Assembly: GCA_023512835.1 (NCBI GenBank)
Contig: CM042089.1
Coordinates: 49,871,004 to 49,935,003 of the forward strand
DNA from: Taxillus chinensis
Taxonomy: Eukaryota > Streptophyta > Magnoliopsida > Santalales > Loranthaceae
Direction of reading: 5' to 3'
Length of the DNA stretch: 64,000 nt
The notes under the pieces are model-generated. The model ran no database searches. It was not told the origin of the DNA and saw only the letters and a list, made by a program, of their open reading frames with translations. Made by a program: the position numbers and the translations under genes. The stretch's first letter is position 1, and every line of letters begins with the position of its first letter. Below are positions 31,006 through 40,983 of the stretch, piece after piece.

Positions 31006-31120
31006 TCAGTTGGACTTTGTAGTCAGCAAGCAACAAATAGCTGACATATTTACTAAGCCTCTGCCACGAGAATTGTTTGAGCAACATCGAGCTAGCCTCG
31101 GTGTGTATCCCTCTCATTGA
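31006..31120 (+). pseudogene. copia D RNase H, C-terminal end
   Basis: Reads IQLDFVVSKQQIADIFTKPL followed by a short tail (PRELFEQHRASLG...) and a TGA stop at 31118-31120. ADIFTKPL is the standard end of Ty1/copia pol. It joins the KIIQLD codons left of the insertion at 29539. Confidence 0.9.
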
Positions 31121-31609
31121 GGGAGTAGGATCACCCCAGATACCCTCCAGGTTCTGTGAGAACCCCTAGTTCTTTCAAGAGTATCTACTTTGCGAGAGGA
31201 TGTGTTGTCGACGCCCTGTTTCAATTCTTTGGAATTGTTGTCAAAGGGGAGAGATGTTCCAAGAAAGAGGGAGAGATGTCCTCGACGGGGGGAGTTAACC
31301 TTCTATCGGGGGAGTTGTTTCCAGGAGGAGAACCATCATTAATTATACCATCATTAATTATCATCGACGGAGGAAGGAAGGTCTCAGCAAAGTAGAGTGC
31401 AAGATTAATATGAGAAGTCATATATAGGGGGGAGTGTGTGTATGATGACGCACACAGGAATTGTTTTTTTGCGGGAGGTGTAATATAATATTGAAGGGGA
31501 TTTCCGATTGCGGTCTATGTTATGTGTAGTTCAACAGGTTACACAGAGTTGAACCCATTATGACCCATTATGGTTCTTTGTGGTTGCCAACAATTCCAAA
31601 GGGGGAGAT
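31121..31609 (+). other. copia D 3' untranslated region and polypurine tract
   Basis: About 490 bp with no recognised gene. It includes several GGGGGGAG-type purine runs (31286-31330, 31428-31436). The final tract AAAGGGGGAGA at 31598-31608 borders the 3' LTR. The multiple purine runs could act as extra plus-strand primers. Confidence 0.75.
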
Positions 31610-33216
31610 TGTTATTCCCAATGTGAGTTGTTGAGAGTTGGCATGCTGATTGTGTTGTCATTGTTGTCAACCTTGTGATTGCACCATATGAAAGAAAGAG
31701 GAGGTCCCAGAGAAGCGAGATATTATCACATGCAAAAATAGTATTTTAATGATGTTTGGAGCTACAATCAATATTGCGTGCGAAGGCATTATTGATCTAT
31801 AGTTTATGGGGGACTCACTAGAGAAATTGGAGCACATTTGGCTCTGCACGTGAAAAGCCCATATCACGTGCAAAGGCAATTCTTGTCCAATTGCTCTGAA
31901 ATTTTGAGGACATGTTTATGGCCTAATTTTGAGCCAATTGGGCTCGCACGTGAAAAGCCCATATCACGTGCAAAGGCAATTCTTGTCCGATTGCTCTGAA
32001 ATTTTGAGGACATGTTTATGACATTATTTGGAGCAACTTTTGTTCTGCACGTGAAAAAGTTTGAGACCTTCTTCTAGGTCAAAATAGCCATCTAAAGTGA
32101 TATCGTGTGCAAATAGGATGATGTGTGCAGGCTTATTTTTGGCTCAGAATTTCACCATTTTTTAGGGGTGGATAGAGGACTTAAGGATCTACATCTTTGC
32201 TTTTGACTTCAAGTGAATTTGAGCTCTGTGGAGAAAGTTATGGTCAATATACCGACATTAGCACATGCAGATCGAGTTCGCCAGGTGTATGGTCGAGATC
32301 CGTTGATTAAGGTGAGCTTGATCCAATGGTTAAGATTATTTCATTTAAATAAGTTTGATCCTATGGATAATATTATATTCAAGATTAGATCAATGGTGGA
32401 GATTTGGCTCTTGGATTAGGTTAAGAGAGAGGCTTTAACCTAGATCCAAGGGTGGAAATTAACTCAAAGAAAGAGATCAATGGTCGGGAGCTGGCCGCTG
32501 ATTATATGGGAGGAGATTAGGGTAATATGGTGATATATATACCATGATTTTCGTCCTATCTTGTGTGGGTTTTTGGAGAGATAGCTCCAGAGCAATTTTA
32601 TTGATTATATTTGAGAAAAAGAGAGCTATAGTGATTTGTGAATCAACCGAAGATCAAGATCCGAGTCACAAGGAGCGTGTTCCGATCATTCAAGAGGTCA
32701 GAAGGAAGAACCCTAGAGTTAAAGGGTTAGTCTACAACAACAAGAGCTTCTTATTTTGATTTCTCACAGGTTGGTGATCAAAATCAACTTACATTTTGGT
32801 TGTTTAGGCTGTGAAATTTGAGAAATCAATTTGTTATGATTGTAAGGCTGGAATCAGTGTGATTCAGTCATTGTTTTGATTGTGAGAATATTGTAATTGG
32901 GTAGTGAACCCAAGGGCAGAGACCCTAAACTTGTATCGAGGCAGTGAGCCTTGGGTAGTAGTGTGCTATCCTAAATCGCATAGTGAAGATTCTGTGGTTA
33001 GCAAATTGCTAATCACGCCGTGGACGTAGCTCTACACATTGTAGGGTGAACCACGTAATTGTTGTGTGCCTTGTCTTTGTTGTTTCTTTTTATTTGGCAT
33101 ACGAACACAGAAATTGAGTTGACTAAAGAGATCATCAGGGGTAAATAAGAAAAGGGGTAAAAATTAAATTGATACACTGATTCACCCCCCCTCTCAGTGC
33201 ATGTATGGGAATATCA
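31610..33216 (+). repeat. 3' LTR of copia D
   Basis: TGTTATTCCC...GGGAATATCA, 1607 bp, followed by the TSD GTGAC. Compared with the 5' copy, changes are mostly CAG to CGAG or CG, and CTG to CCG. Confidence 0.95.
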
Positions 33217-34860
33217 GTGACATTAGGTGCTTAAGTTTATTTGTGATCTGGAATTTTATTTTCTTGTAATTTTGCTAGTACGGTGTTACCTGGTATCTTT
33301 TTGTTTTTCGCTACGTGTCAGGAGTGCACCCTAGGTGTTTGAGAAAATTCCTCTGTTTATGCGTCACACCAGGGGTGAGTTATTACCATACGATCCCAAA
33401 ATCGAACGAACATTGCGAGAGCAGCGAAAGGCTCGAGAGGGTATTAGTTGCGGTAGAACAGCGGTTGGAAGGTTTACATACCTTGTGTGAAGAAATCATG
33501 GCTGAAAACAGAGCAAGGGAAGATCAGGGACACAACGGCCAAGGCGGTTATTAGCCGAGGACCTTCATGGATTATGCTAGACTGTCTTATCGGATGAGTA
33601 TCCGAGGCATTAGAAGGGTGCCGGTCCAAGCAAACAATTTCGAGTTGAAGCTGCGCTCTCGCAAATGGTTGGGCAAGATGCATTCCGAGGCTCGGCACTA
33701 GATGATCCACACAACCATCTAGCGCGATTCTTGCAAATTTGCGACACTATCAAAATTAATGGAGTCTCGGATGACGCCATTAAGCTTCGGCTCTTCCCAT
33801 TTTCCCTGAAGGACCGAGCTCTTGGTTGGTTCCAATCCCTACCTACTGGCAGCATACACACATGGGACCAAATGGTGGAGAAGTTTCTCCAAGTACTTTC
33901 CACTAACAAGAGTTATTCATTTAAGGAGCCAAATAAATCAATTCACCCAGCATGGTGATGAGTCGCTATACGAGGCCTTGGGAGCGATTCAAAGACTTGG
34001 TGAGGAGGTGTCCTAATCATGGCAGGCCAGAATGGTTACAAATCGAATCTTTTTATGCAGGTCTGCACGCAAATACAAGGAGCATGATAGATGCAGCTGC
34101 TGGAGGAGCGTTCATGATGATGGAGCCTTCTGCAGCAGTGGAGCTTATAGAGCGAATGGCGTTGTCAAACTGCCAATGGTCCAATGACAGACGCCCTAGA
34201 GCTGAGCCGGTGGCTGCGGTATCAAATTCAACTCAGTTCGATGAGTTGACAAGAAAGATGGAGTTACCGTGAGCAAATGTCGGTGATGGCTGTTCGCATG
34301 GAGGGCGAAGCGAACAACCCAAGGCGATTACTAAAGACAACCGCTGCAGCCCGGCCTATACGAAGAAGCCCAATATGTTGGGAATCGAGGTGGAGGATTT
34401 CAGCGACAATATCAGAATCCACCCGGTACAGGAATCCTCCTCGGCCCAACAACTTCCCGGAATCAAGGAGGACCTCACCAATTTCAACAACGGCCTTACT
34501 TATGGCCAAGGCGAGAATAAGGTCTCTCGCTTCGGAGCAACACAGTATGGAGAACATTCTCGGCCACAACTTCCCCCCCTGGGTTCCGAAGATGCCTCAA
34601 CAGAAGGAGGAAGACAAAGAGAAGGCAAAGGATGAAGAGATGCGGAACTTCTTTTATCAATTTGCTAAGCAAGCAACGGACGGAATGAGTAAGGGGGAGA
34701 CAAGGATTGAGTCCCTTACCACGTCCGTCCAGGATCTTGGGGCTGCCATGAAGAATATAGAGCAGCAGATTGGCCGGTTAGCAAATGCGGTTAGGCCATC
34801 TTCATCAAACACTTTTCCCAAGAATCTGAGGTCAACCCAAGGGAGCAATGCAAAGCTATA
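33217..34860 (+). pseudogene. Athila gag
   Basis: After a ~150-bp leader, a frame near 33380 reads through YDPKIERTLREQRKAR-like codons. The capsid core is at 33665-34272: DDPHNHLARFLQICDTIKIN, then IKLRLFPFSLKDRALGWFQS and then the SIHTWDQMVEKF stretch. Further on come WLQIESFYAGLHANTRSMID and a C-terminal coiled region, EEDKEKAKDEEMRNFFYQFA to SVQDLGAAMKNIEQQIGRLA (34600-34790). These match the Athila/Tat gag fold. At least four frameshifts separate the parts, near 33555, 33955, 34270 and 34370. It would form the particle shell. Confidence 0.88.
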
Positions 34861-35266
34861 ATGCTTAGAAGTGGGAAAGAACTACCAGCTGGAGAGAAGA
34901 AAATCGAGCCAACCAAGGAGGAGTCGGAACGGCTTGCCCAGGAGGAAGCTAAAGAAGGGGATGCTTCGAGCAACGTAAGGACCAGACGAGAAAAGGTTGG
35001 GAGTAGTCAACCGACAATCCGTCGACTGAAGTTAGCTCTCCCGTTCCATATAAACCTCCTATGTCGTATCCTCAAAGGCCGAGGAAACGGAAATTAGATG
35101 CTCGGTTCAGAAATTCTTAGATGTATTCAAAAAGTTGGAGGTGAACATCCCATTCATAGAAGCCTTGGAACAAGATGCCTGGATATGTCAAGTTTTTTAA
35201 AGGATCTACTGTCCAAGAGGAGAAGCTACACCGATTGTGAGATAGTGGCTCTCACAAATGACATTA
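34861..35266 (+). pseudogene. Athila gag-pol junction, cut by the deletion
   Basis: CKAIMLRSGKELPAGEKK (from 34852) is the Athila junction signature between gag and protease. Then a charged linker, YPQRPRKRKLD-type codons near 35058-35100, and further codons for LEVNIPFIEALEQ and KFLKDLL (35135-35215). It ends CEIVALTNDI before joining the 3' LTR interior. The catalytic part of the protease is not reached. Frame changes occur near 35095 and 35180. Confidence 0.85.
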
Positions 35267-36163
35267 GGGGTCTTTGGAGGCATTGTAAATCATCTTGAGT
35301 GGGAGAATCTGATTGAGTTGAAAAGAGCTATAGCCATTGCTAAAAGATCGGATTGTCCTTGGCAAGGAGTGATTTTGGGCAGCAGACGCCGGAGTCGTTA
35401 GAGGCTGGAGTCCTGGTTCATCTTGGAGTCTTCCTTATTTGTCCTGGCATCGTAATCATGTTCTTTCCTATGATTGTTATTATTTTTGTCATGATTATGG
35501 AGTAGTCTTGTTAGTCTAGGGGAGCAATGTAGCCCCCAATAAATTGTAGTCAGTTTGGTTATGGTTGTTTAATAAAATAGAATTCAGTTCTTGTTTAATT
35601 CATTTGCTTGAATGGGAATGCCTAGTTTATGCATAATTAGGTAATCTTAGCCCTTGTCTAGGGTGGAACACTAGTGAATTAGATTTAATATTGCATGATG
35701 GACCAAGTCTGCAACTATTAGATTGTTTATCTACCTTGATCACTTTTATTCACATGGACCAATTGGGATAAAAGCCTTAAATCTATCTTAGCATGGACCA
35801 AATGTAAGATAGGCAGGAGATAATCAACATGAACATGAACTAGAACATAAATCAAGAACAAGAGCCATAACCAGACTAGTACAATCGATTGGGTGGTAAA
35901 TATTGTGACCCTAGATCCTTAATCACTGAAATTTATATACCAATAGCTTGCCAACATTCTGATTTAATCATATTTCATTCAAACTATTTGTACAACAAAA
36001 ATCAATTGTCCAGACATAAAATCAACTTGTTAGCTTAGTGCTTGCTGCTTAACAGCATTAGCTACCTCCCCGTGGGTTCGACAACCGGAGTCTTAATACT
36101 CCATTTTATTACTTGACCAGTGCACTTGCTGCAAAAACCTTCAGACATAATTTATGCGGGTCA
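35267..36163 (+). repeat. Truncated 3' LTR of the Athila element
   Basis: Begins inside the LTR at GGGTCTTTGGAGGC, the bases just after the TATA box, and ends GCGGGTCA before the GTTAA TSD. U3 and the promoter are missing. The join shows shared bases TAGGGG. Confidence 0.92.
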
Positions 36164-36168
36164 GTTAA

Positions 36169-36510
36169 TTGGAGGTAGTGTTAGATTACGCAGCTCAGTG
36201 AAGTTATTTGCTTGATGTATGAACTTTGTTTAGATGTTATTCTTATTAAACTTTATTTTCCCAGACAAGGGTCTGTGGACAGTAGTAATGAATTGATTGG
36301 TTTGTGTGATAACTTTATTAACATACTTAATATTATTTTGGCATTGGAAAAGTACTTTCATACCCATGATGTATGTTATACAGGAAATTTGGACAACACC
36401 TGCTTTGTATGTCCCTCATAGGTGCTTGTTACCAACCCCTTGACCCTTCGGGTGCAGGCATGGGGAAGTCACATGTTTGGTTTTGAGTTTCTGAAATCGG
36501 GGACATGACA
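36169..36510 (+). repeat. 3' LTR of gypsy A, second part
   Basis: Continues the LTR interrupted at 21386 and ends GGGGACATGACA. Homologous to 16960-17306. Confidence 0.9.
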
Positions 36511-37605
36511 TAGATCTCACACACAGGTATACAAGCGAGCATAACATATCACAACAAACCCAAAGGTCCCACATAGTACACGTAAGTATACAAGCAAACC
36601 ATAACCATAACCGTCAACATACCATGAGGCTCTCATAGTGTCGACCACCCTCACCGCCCATTCAACACCTTAGCCATCATGACCCAAACCATAGCATCAA
36701 ACCAGCCACAATAGTTTTGTCACACGGCCTCACTAGGCTCGGTCTTAACTCTTATACACAGTATTTCCTCTCAAGAACAAGTATGATCTCTCAAGCATAG
36801 TATTGCCCCTCGGGCACAACATTGCCTCTCAGGCACAATATTGTACATTACCTCTCGGACATAGTATGGCCTCTCGGGCATCGTATTACCCCTCGGGCAC
36901 GGCATTGCCTCTCAGGCACGATATTTTATTACCTCTAAGGTACAATATTACCTCGGGCTCCGCCTTAACTCTCAGGTACAGTATTACCTCAGGCCCCGCC
37001 TTAACTCTCATGTACAGTATTACCTTAGGCCCGTCCTTAACTCTCAAGTACATATTACCTCAGCCCCGCCTTAACTCTCGAGTACAGTGTATTACTTCTC
37101 AGGTACATTAATGTATTACCTCTCAGGTATATTCTTGTATTACCTCTCAGGTACATTATTGTATTACCTCTAAGGTACGATAGACTCTTAGGCTTTGCAC
37201 ACCTTTCACTTCCCAGGCCCTCAATAGTAGCTTACCAAGGTAACCTCGAAGGCCCACATGACCACTTGAGTTTACAACTCTATCTTCATGTCTTGACCAA
37301 AAGAGAGGTTTTTCAAAGAAGCTATTTTCATGAAATAAAAACTCCCGACGTTGGCACCTCATATCATAACTGAGGTAATCTGATTTTTGAGGATTTTTCT
37401 GAGAGGTTTAACCCCACTTTCCAAAAAGTCACCACTACGAAAAACTGCATATTTCCGGGATTTTACACTAAATCCCATTTTTCACATTTTGAAGTAGTAG
37501 GAATTTGATTTTCTAGTATTTTTCTTTGAATCCAGGATGGGGCTATTTCCTTATTTACATTGTAAGTTAAATATAGCACTTAAATATGGAGAGGCTTAAT
37601 GGTTA
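36511..37605. repeat. Degenerate minisatellite and unclassified repeat DNA
   Basis: Between 36770 and 37180 units such as TATTACCTCTCAGGTACA and CCTCGGGCAC recur every 18-45 bp. Read on the minus strand the style (GCCTGAGAGG...) resembles the repeat-rich R/U5 part of a gypsy LTR, so an inverted LTR remnant is possible. From 37200 to 37605 I see nothing recognisable. The last five bases GGTTA (37601-37605) would be the copia C TSD. Confidence 0.5.
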
Positions 37606-37825
37606 TGTTGGATCAAGCCCAGAATTTGGATCATGCTGATAAAGCCCTATGTAATTTGATCTGAGATCTTTTGTGTTTCTTTGATCATTGCAGAAGATAT
37701 GTTATTAATCCGGAGATATACTCGTGAAAGCAAAGCTAAGGACAGGATACATAATCCTGATCCAGACAAGAGTGAGTGTCGTCAAACACTTGGTAAATAA
37801 CCAAGTCACCAATACATACGGAATA

Positions 37826-38455
37826 AGGAACATTCGTGCGGACTAAGAACTTAAAAGCTACGGATTACGGAATCTGCTCTTAATATCTCAAACGGACTAA
37901 GTCAAACTGATGCGGAGTAAGAATCTTGGTCTACAAGGTCGCACGAAGTAAAAGAGTCGACACAGAGCTAAAAAGTTAAGTCTTCCACTCAAGTGAACTA
38001 AAGTAAAGAAGACACGGAGTAAGGCATCCGAGTCATTCATACATACGGAGTAAGGAAATGCGATGCGGAATAAAGACCCGAGTCTTTATTCGCACGAGTA
38101 AGGAAACCAGATGCGGAGTAAGGAATCCGGACCACTCACTCATGCGGAGTAAGGATGTGCTAGTACGGAGTAAGCCATCCGATCCTTTAGACTCGCACGG
38201 AGTAAGGAACTTACATACGGAGTAAAGAACTTACATATGGAGTAAGGAACTTACATACGGAGTACGGAACTTACATGCGGAGTAAGGAAGCGCCGATACG
38301 GAATAAGCACTCCGACCTTCTCATTCACACGGAGTAAGGAAGCGCTGACACGGACTAAGGATTCCAGTACCAAATAGATACGGAGTAAGCAACCACTGAC
38401 ACGGGGTAAGGTTCCGAGCTTCAATAGCAACGGAGTAAGGAAAATTACACCAGAC
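37826..38455 (+). repeat. 'CGGAGTAAGGA' motif array in the copia C U3
   Basis: ACGGAGTAAGGAA and variants recur about 20 times at irregular 20-40 bp spacing. A tight run lies at 38197-38290, where ACTTACATACGGAGTAAGGA repeats almost exactly. It matches the copia B array in inverted orientation. Confidence 0.85.
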
Positions 38456-38742
38456 CAAGAAGATGTTACTTCAACTTACCGCATTTAAAGTTATCAGCTT
38501 GTAGTGTCCCGATGTAAGACAAACTCGTTGAGAACCTAAAGAATCTTACACATGGATCACCCGGATATGTGGACACAACTTTAATTATACTTGGGAACTC
38601 ACAAAGGAACTTATACTCTTCAAACCCAAGATCTTGAGCTCCACAAACCACAGCAGTCAAGGCAGAGATATTACCGAAGAATAGTTAGTGCTGAACGCAT
38701 TCCGGAACTACAAGTTCCAAGGTTGTCTCTTAGGAATGTTTG

Positions 38743-38750
38743 TATAAATA
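38743..38750 (+). promoter_or_regulatory. TATA box of the copia C LTR
   Basis: TATAAATA in TTTGTATAAATATTC, about 290 bp downstream of the motif array. Confidence 0.65.
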
Positions 38751-39056
38751 TTCATACTTGTACATTTAAAAGTATGAGCGAGCGAGCCTGAATATATCCT
38801 GTGTATGCACAAGAGTTCAAAGACATAATATAGGCTAGTGTATGAATCCTTTTTGTAAACAGAGTGTAAGAGAGTTTTGCTTCTATTTTGTTGTATTTAT
38901 CTTTTGATAATAAAACAAAATACTTCCACTATCTGGTTATCTTCCACAGTGATTCTATCACTTAACTAGATAAGTGTTTGTGTCATAAGAGAATAGAAAG
39001 AGTTTCGATAAGAGCCTATTCACCCCCCCCCCTTTAGGCTCCAAGGGACAATCAAG

Positions 39057-39069
39057 TGGTATCGAGAGC
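39057..39069 (+). other. Primer binding site of copia C
   Basis: TGGTATCGAGAGC, the initiator tRNA-Met site with an extra G in what should be TATCAGAGC. The change lies at a CAG. Confidence 0.8.
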
Positions 39070-39114
39070 GATTCTATTTGTTCTAAGTAGAGATCCACTC
39101 TTTCACTCTCGGTA

Positions 39115-40978
39115 ATGGCCGAAGAAAGCGATGCTATTCAACACTCGCCTTAACTCCGGAGGTGCACAAGAGCCTATCCCGAATCGAAGCAGCAGTGAAA
39201 ACGTCGACCCACCTCAACCTGCTGCTACCTCCACTGCTCAACCACGGAGTTCTGGTTTTACTCTGACAAAACTGCCCAAATTCACACCTGAGCTTTTCTC
39301 CCAGTGGAAAGCTCTCATGAAGATGTTTATGGTATGCCATGATCATCTCATGTGGCCCTGTCTTCATCGGGAGATTCCAATTCCGATGACTATCGGAGAA
39401 CATGGAGTCGAAGGCCAAAGATGGATGCCGAACTTACCAACGATGAAAGAGCCTGGCAGTGCGTTAGCGAAAAGGCTCTAGTTTACGTGACATCGTCTTT
39501 GGATTCCGAGGCTTTCACGGACATCCAGGGCTGCACGTCAGCAAAAGCTGTTTGGGACAAACTGACAATCCTCTATGAGGGAAGTCAGTCCCAGATGCAA
39601 AACGTGATATGTGCTCTCAGACAAAACTTTGAGAGTTTCAATCACAAACCTGGCGAATCCCTTGAGAGTATCTATCAGAGATTTGGCAAGCTCATTCTAG
39701 AGCTAAAAACTGTCAATGAACACTACACTCAGTCTCAAATCAATGACAAGTTCTTTCGATCCTTGCCGGATCGCTACTACTCCAAGCAGCTCCAGATGCA
39801 AGCTGACAAAAACTGGCCGTTTACTGCCCTTGAAGAAATATACGGAGAGCTTCAGACTCATGAGGTCAGATTCAGATACACTGACCGTGATGAGAAAATA
39901 GCTCGGAAAGAAAAAGGGGTAGCTCTCAAAGCGACGGAATGCTCCAGTAATCATCAAGAGGATGATACGGATGAGTCAGAGAATTCTGACTCAAACGCAA
40001 AAGAGGAAATAGCTCTTCTTGTTAAATCCTTTGAACGACTCCTTCGGAAAAGTAGAAAAGGATTCAGAAGAGGCTCCTCATCATCTAGAAGGAAGGAACG
40101 ATCGGAGTCGAGCTCCCAAGAATGCTTTAATTGTGGGAAACCTGGTCACTGGGCCAAGGAATGTAGATCCAAATCTAAGACGGCAGAGAAAAGTGACAAG
40201 GTTACTCCTCGATGTACCACCTCAGACAACAGCAAGAACAAGAGGAAGGGGCTCGTGACAAAGTACTTCAGTGGCTCGGAAGAAAAGGAGGAATCCTCGA
40301 ATGATGAGCCAACTTCTAAGCCGAACGTCTGCCTCATGGCAAATACTGAGGTACCTTCTATCTCTGAACTCATGAGTAAAATAGAATCTCTTATTACTGA
40401 ACGTGATCATGAAAAGAATGAGAGACTAATAATTACTTAAATGTACAAAGATATGGAAAGTCAGAATAAACGTCTTGAATTTACTATTACTAGACTTGAA
40501 AAAGACATAGCTTACTTCAAAGGAAAAGAAGCTTGGTATCACGATCTAAGGGCTGAAAATCATCTGCTAAATACCAATCTCTCAGGCCTAAAAGTTATTG
40601 TAAAAAGACTCGAGAATGAACTTGAACAAGAAAAGAAAATAAACCATAAGTGGCTTAAATCCGGGGAAATAGCCTCTTCATTTAGGACTGATCCAGATAA
40701 TATTCGAGTCAAACCTGGCCTAGGCTCAGAATCATCAACCTCCAATGCTCAAGGTTACTGAGTGTCCTCCGGATTTCACTCCAAAACTAACCAACTTATA
40801 TCCTGTTAGTACGTCTAAACCGTTGGATGGTTTCATTTCAGGTGGCACCATAGTTTATGACTGTGGAGTCGAGGTTACTGCACTTCCCGAAGCAGTAGCA
40901 CCCATAACTAATGATGAAGGGAAGGCTACTGCAGTTAAAGCCAAAGCGTAGCACCCAAAAAGAAAGTAAAGGCTAAGG
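39115..40978 (+). pseudogene. Sirevirus-like gag with coiled coil (copia C)
   Basis: The start ATG 39115 matches copia B. The first codons are shifted because AGCAGCATG reads AGCGATG. The capsid domain occupies 39430-39900: CVSEKALVYVTSSLDSEAF, then IYQRFGKLILELKTVNEHY and SLPDRYYSKQLQMQADKNW. The intact zinc knuckle CFNCGKPGHWAKEC is near 40122-40163. A long coiled coil follows the stop at 40438 (MYKDMESQNKRLEFTITRLE onward, 40441-40700). The gag tail is cut at 40978 by E3 and resumes at 61417. Frame changes occur near 39125, 39350-39420 and 40740. Gag would package RNA; coiled-coil gag tails are known in Sireviruses. Confidence 0.9.
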
Positions 40979-40983
40979 TTGAT

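Larger units (their letters stand above)
22959..33216 (+). mobile_element. copia D: full-length Ty1/copia element
   Basis: LTRs 22959-24560 and 31610-33216 start TGTTATTCCC and end GGGAATATCA. A perfect GTGAC duplication flanks them (22954-22958, 33217-33221). A perfect initiator tRNA-Met primer site and the purine tract AAAGGGGGAGA are present. The coding order gag, protease, integrase, RT, RNase H is that of Ty1/copia. All catalytic motifs can be seen, but the frames shift many times. An Athila LTR with an inverted duplication (29554-31005) interrupts RNase H. The LTR pair is very similar, and most differences fall at CAG/CTG. Confidence 0.95.
21387..36163 (+). mobile_element. Athila-type Ty3/gypsy element, internally deleted
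   Basis: 5' LTR 21387-22905 (TGATAACG...GCGGGTCA) is followed by TTGGCGCCGTTGC, the tRNA-Asp primer site usual for Athila/Tat elements. Gag includes the Athila signature CKAIMLRSGKEL. The element ends with a 3' LTR lacking its first ~620 bp. A perfect GTTAA duplication flanks it (21382-21386, 36164-36168). Protease core, RT, RNase H and integrase are deleted: gag runs straight into the middle of the 3' LTR at about 35267. Copia D is inserted just after the primer site. Confidence 0.93.
16952..36510 (+). mobile_element. gypsy A: pol-less Ty3/gypsy element hosting the central nest
   Basis: A 5' LTR remnant (16952-17306) and a split 3' LTR (19523-21386 plus 36169-36510) share the ending GTTATTTGCTTGA...GACATGACA / GACGTGACA. 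Between them lie an initiator tRNA-Met primer site, a gag with two zinc knuckles, a protease remnant with DTS instead of DTG, and a purine tract. RT, RNase H, integrase and chromodomain are absent. Gag resembles the chromovirus type (WWDFV..., two CCHC). The 3' LTR was the target of the Athila insertion. The empty site in the 5' LTR remnant (CAGGTGAAGTTATTTGGAG) confirms the junction. The beginning of the 5' LTR is lost, so no TSD can be checked. Confidence 0.88.
37606..39054 (+). repeat. 5' LTR of copia C
   Basis: TGTTGGATCAAG...GGGACAATCA, 1449 bp. Contains the CGGAGTAAGGA array (37826-38455), TATA at 38743 and a CACCCCCCCCCC run near the end. Copia B ends CCAACA where this copy has CAATCA, so the terminal repeat is decayed. 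Confidence 0.9.

Noticed and set aside
31156..31395. 79-codon frame after copia D pol
   Set aside because: No known domain. The region is the purine-rich 3' untranslated part, and the frame is in line with chance.
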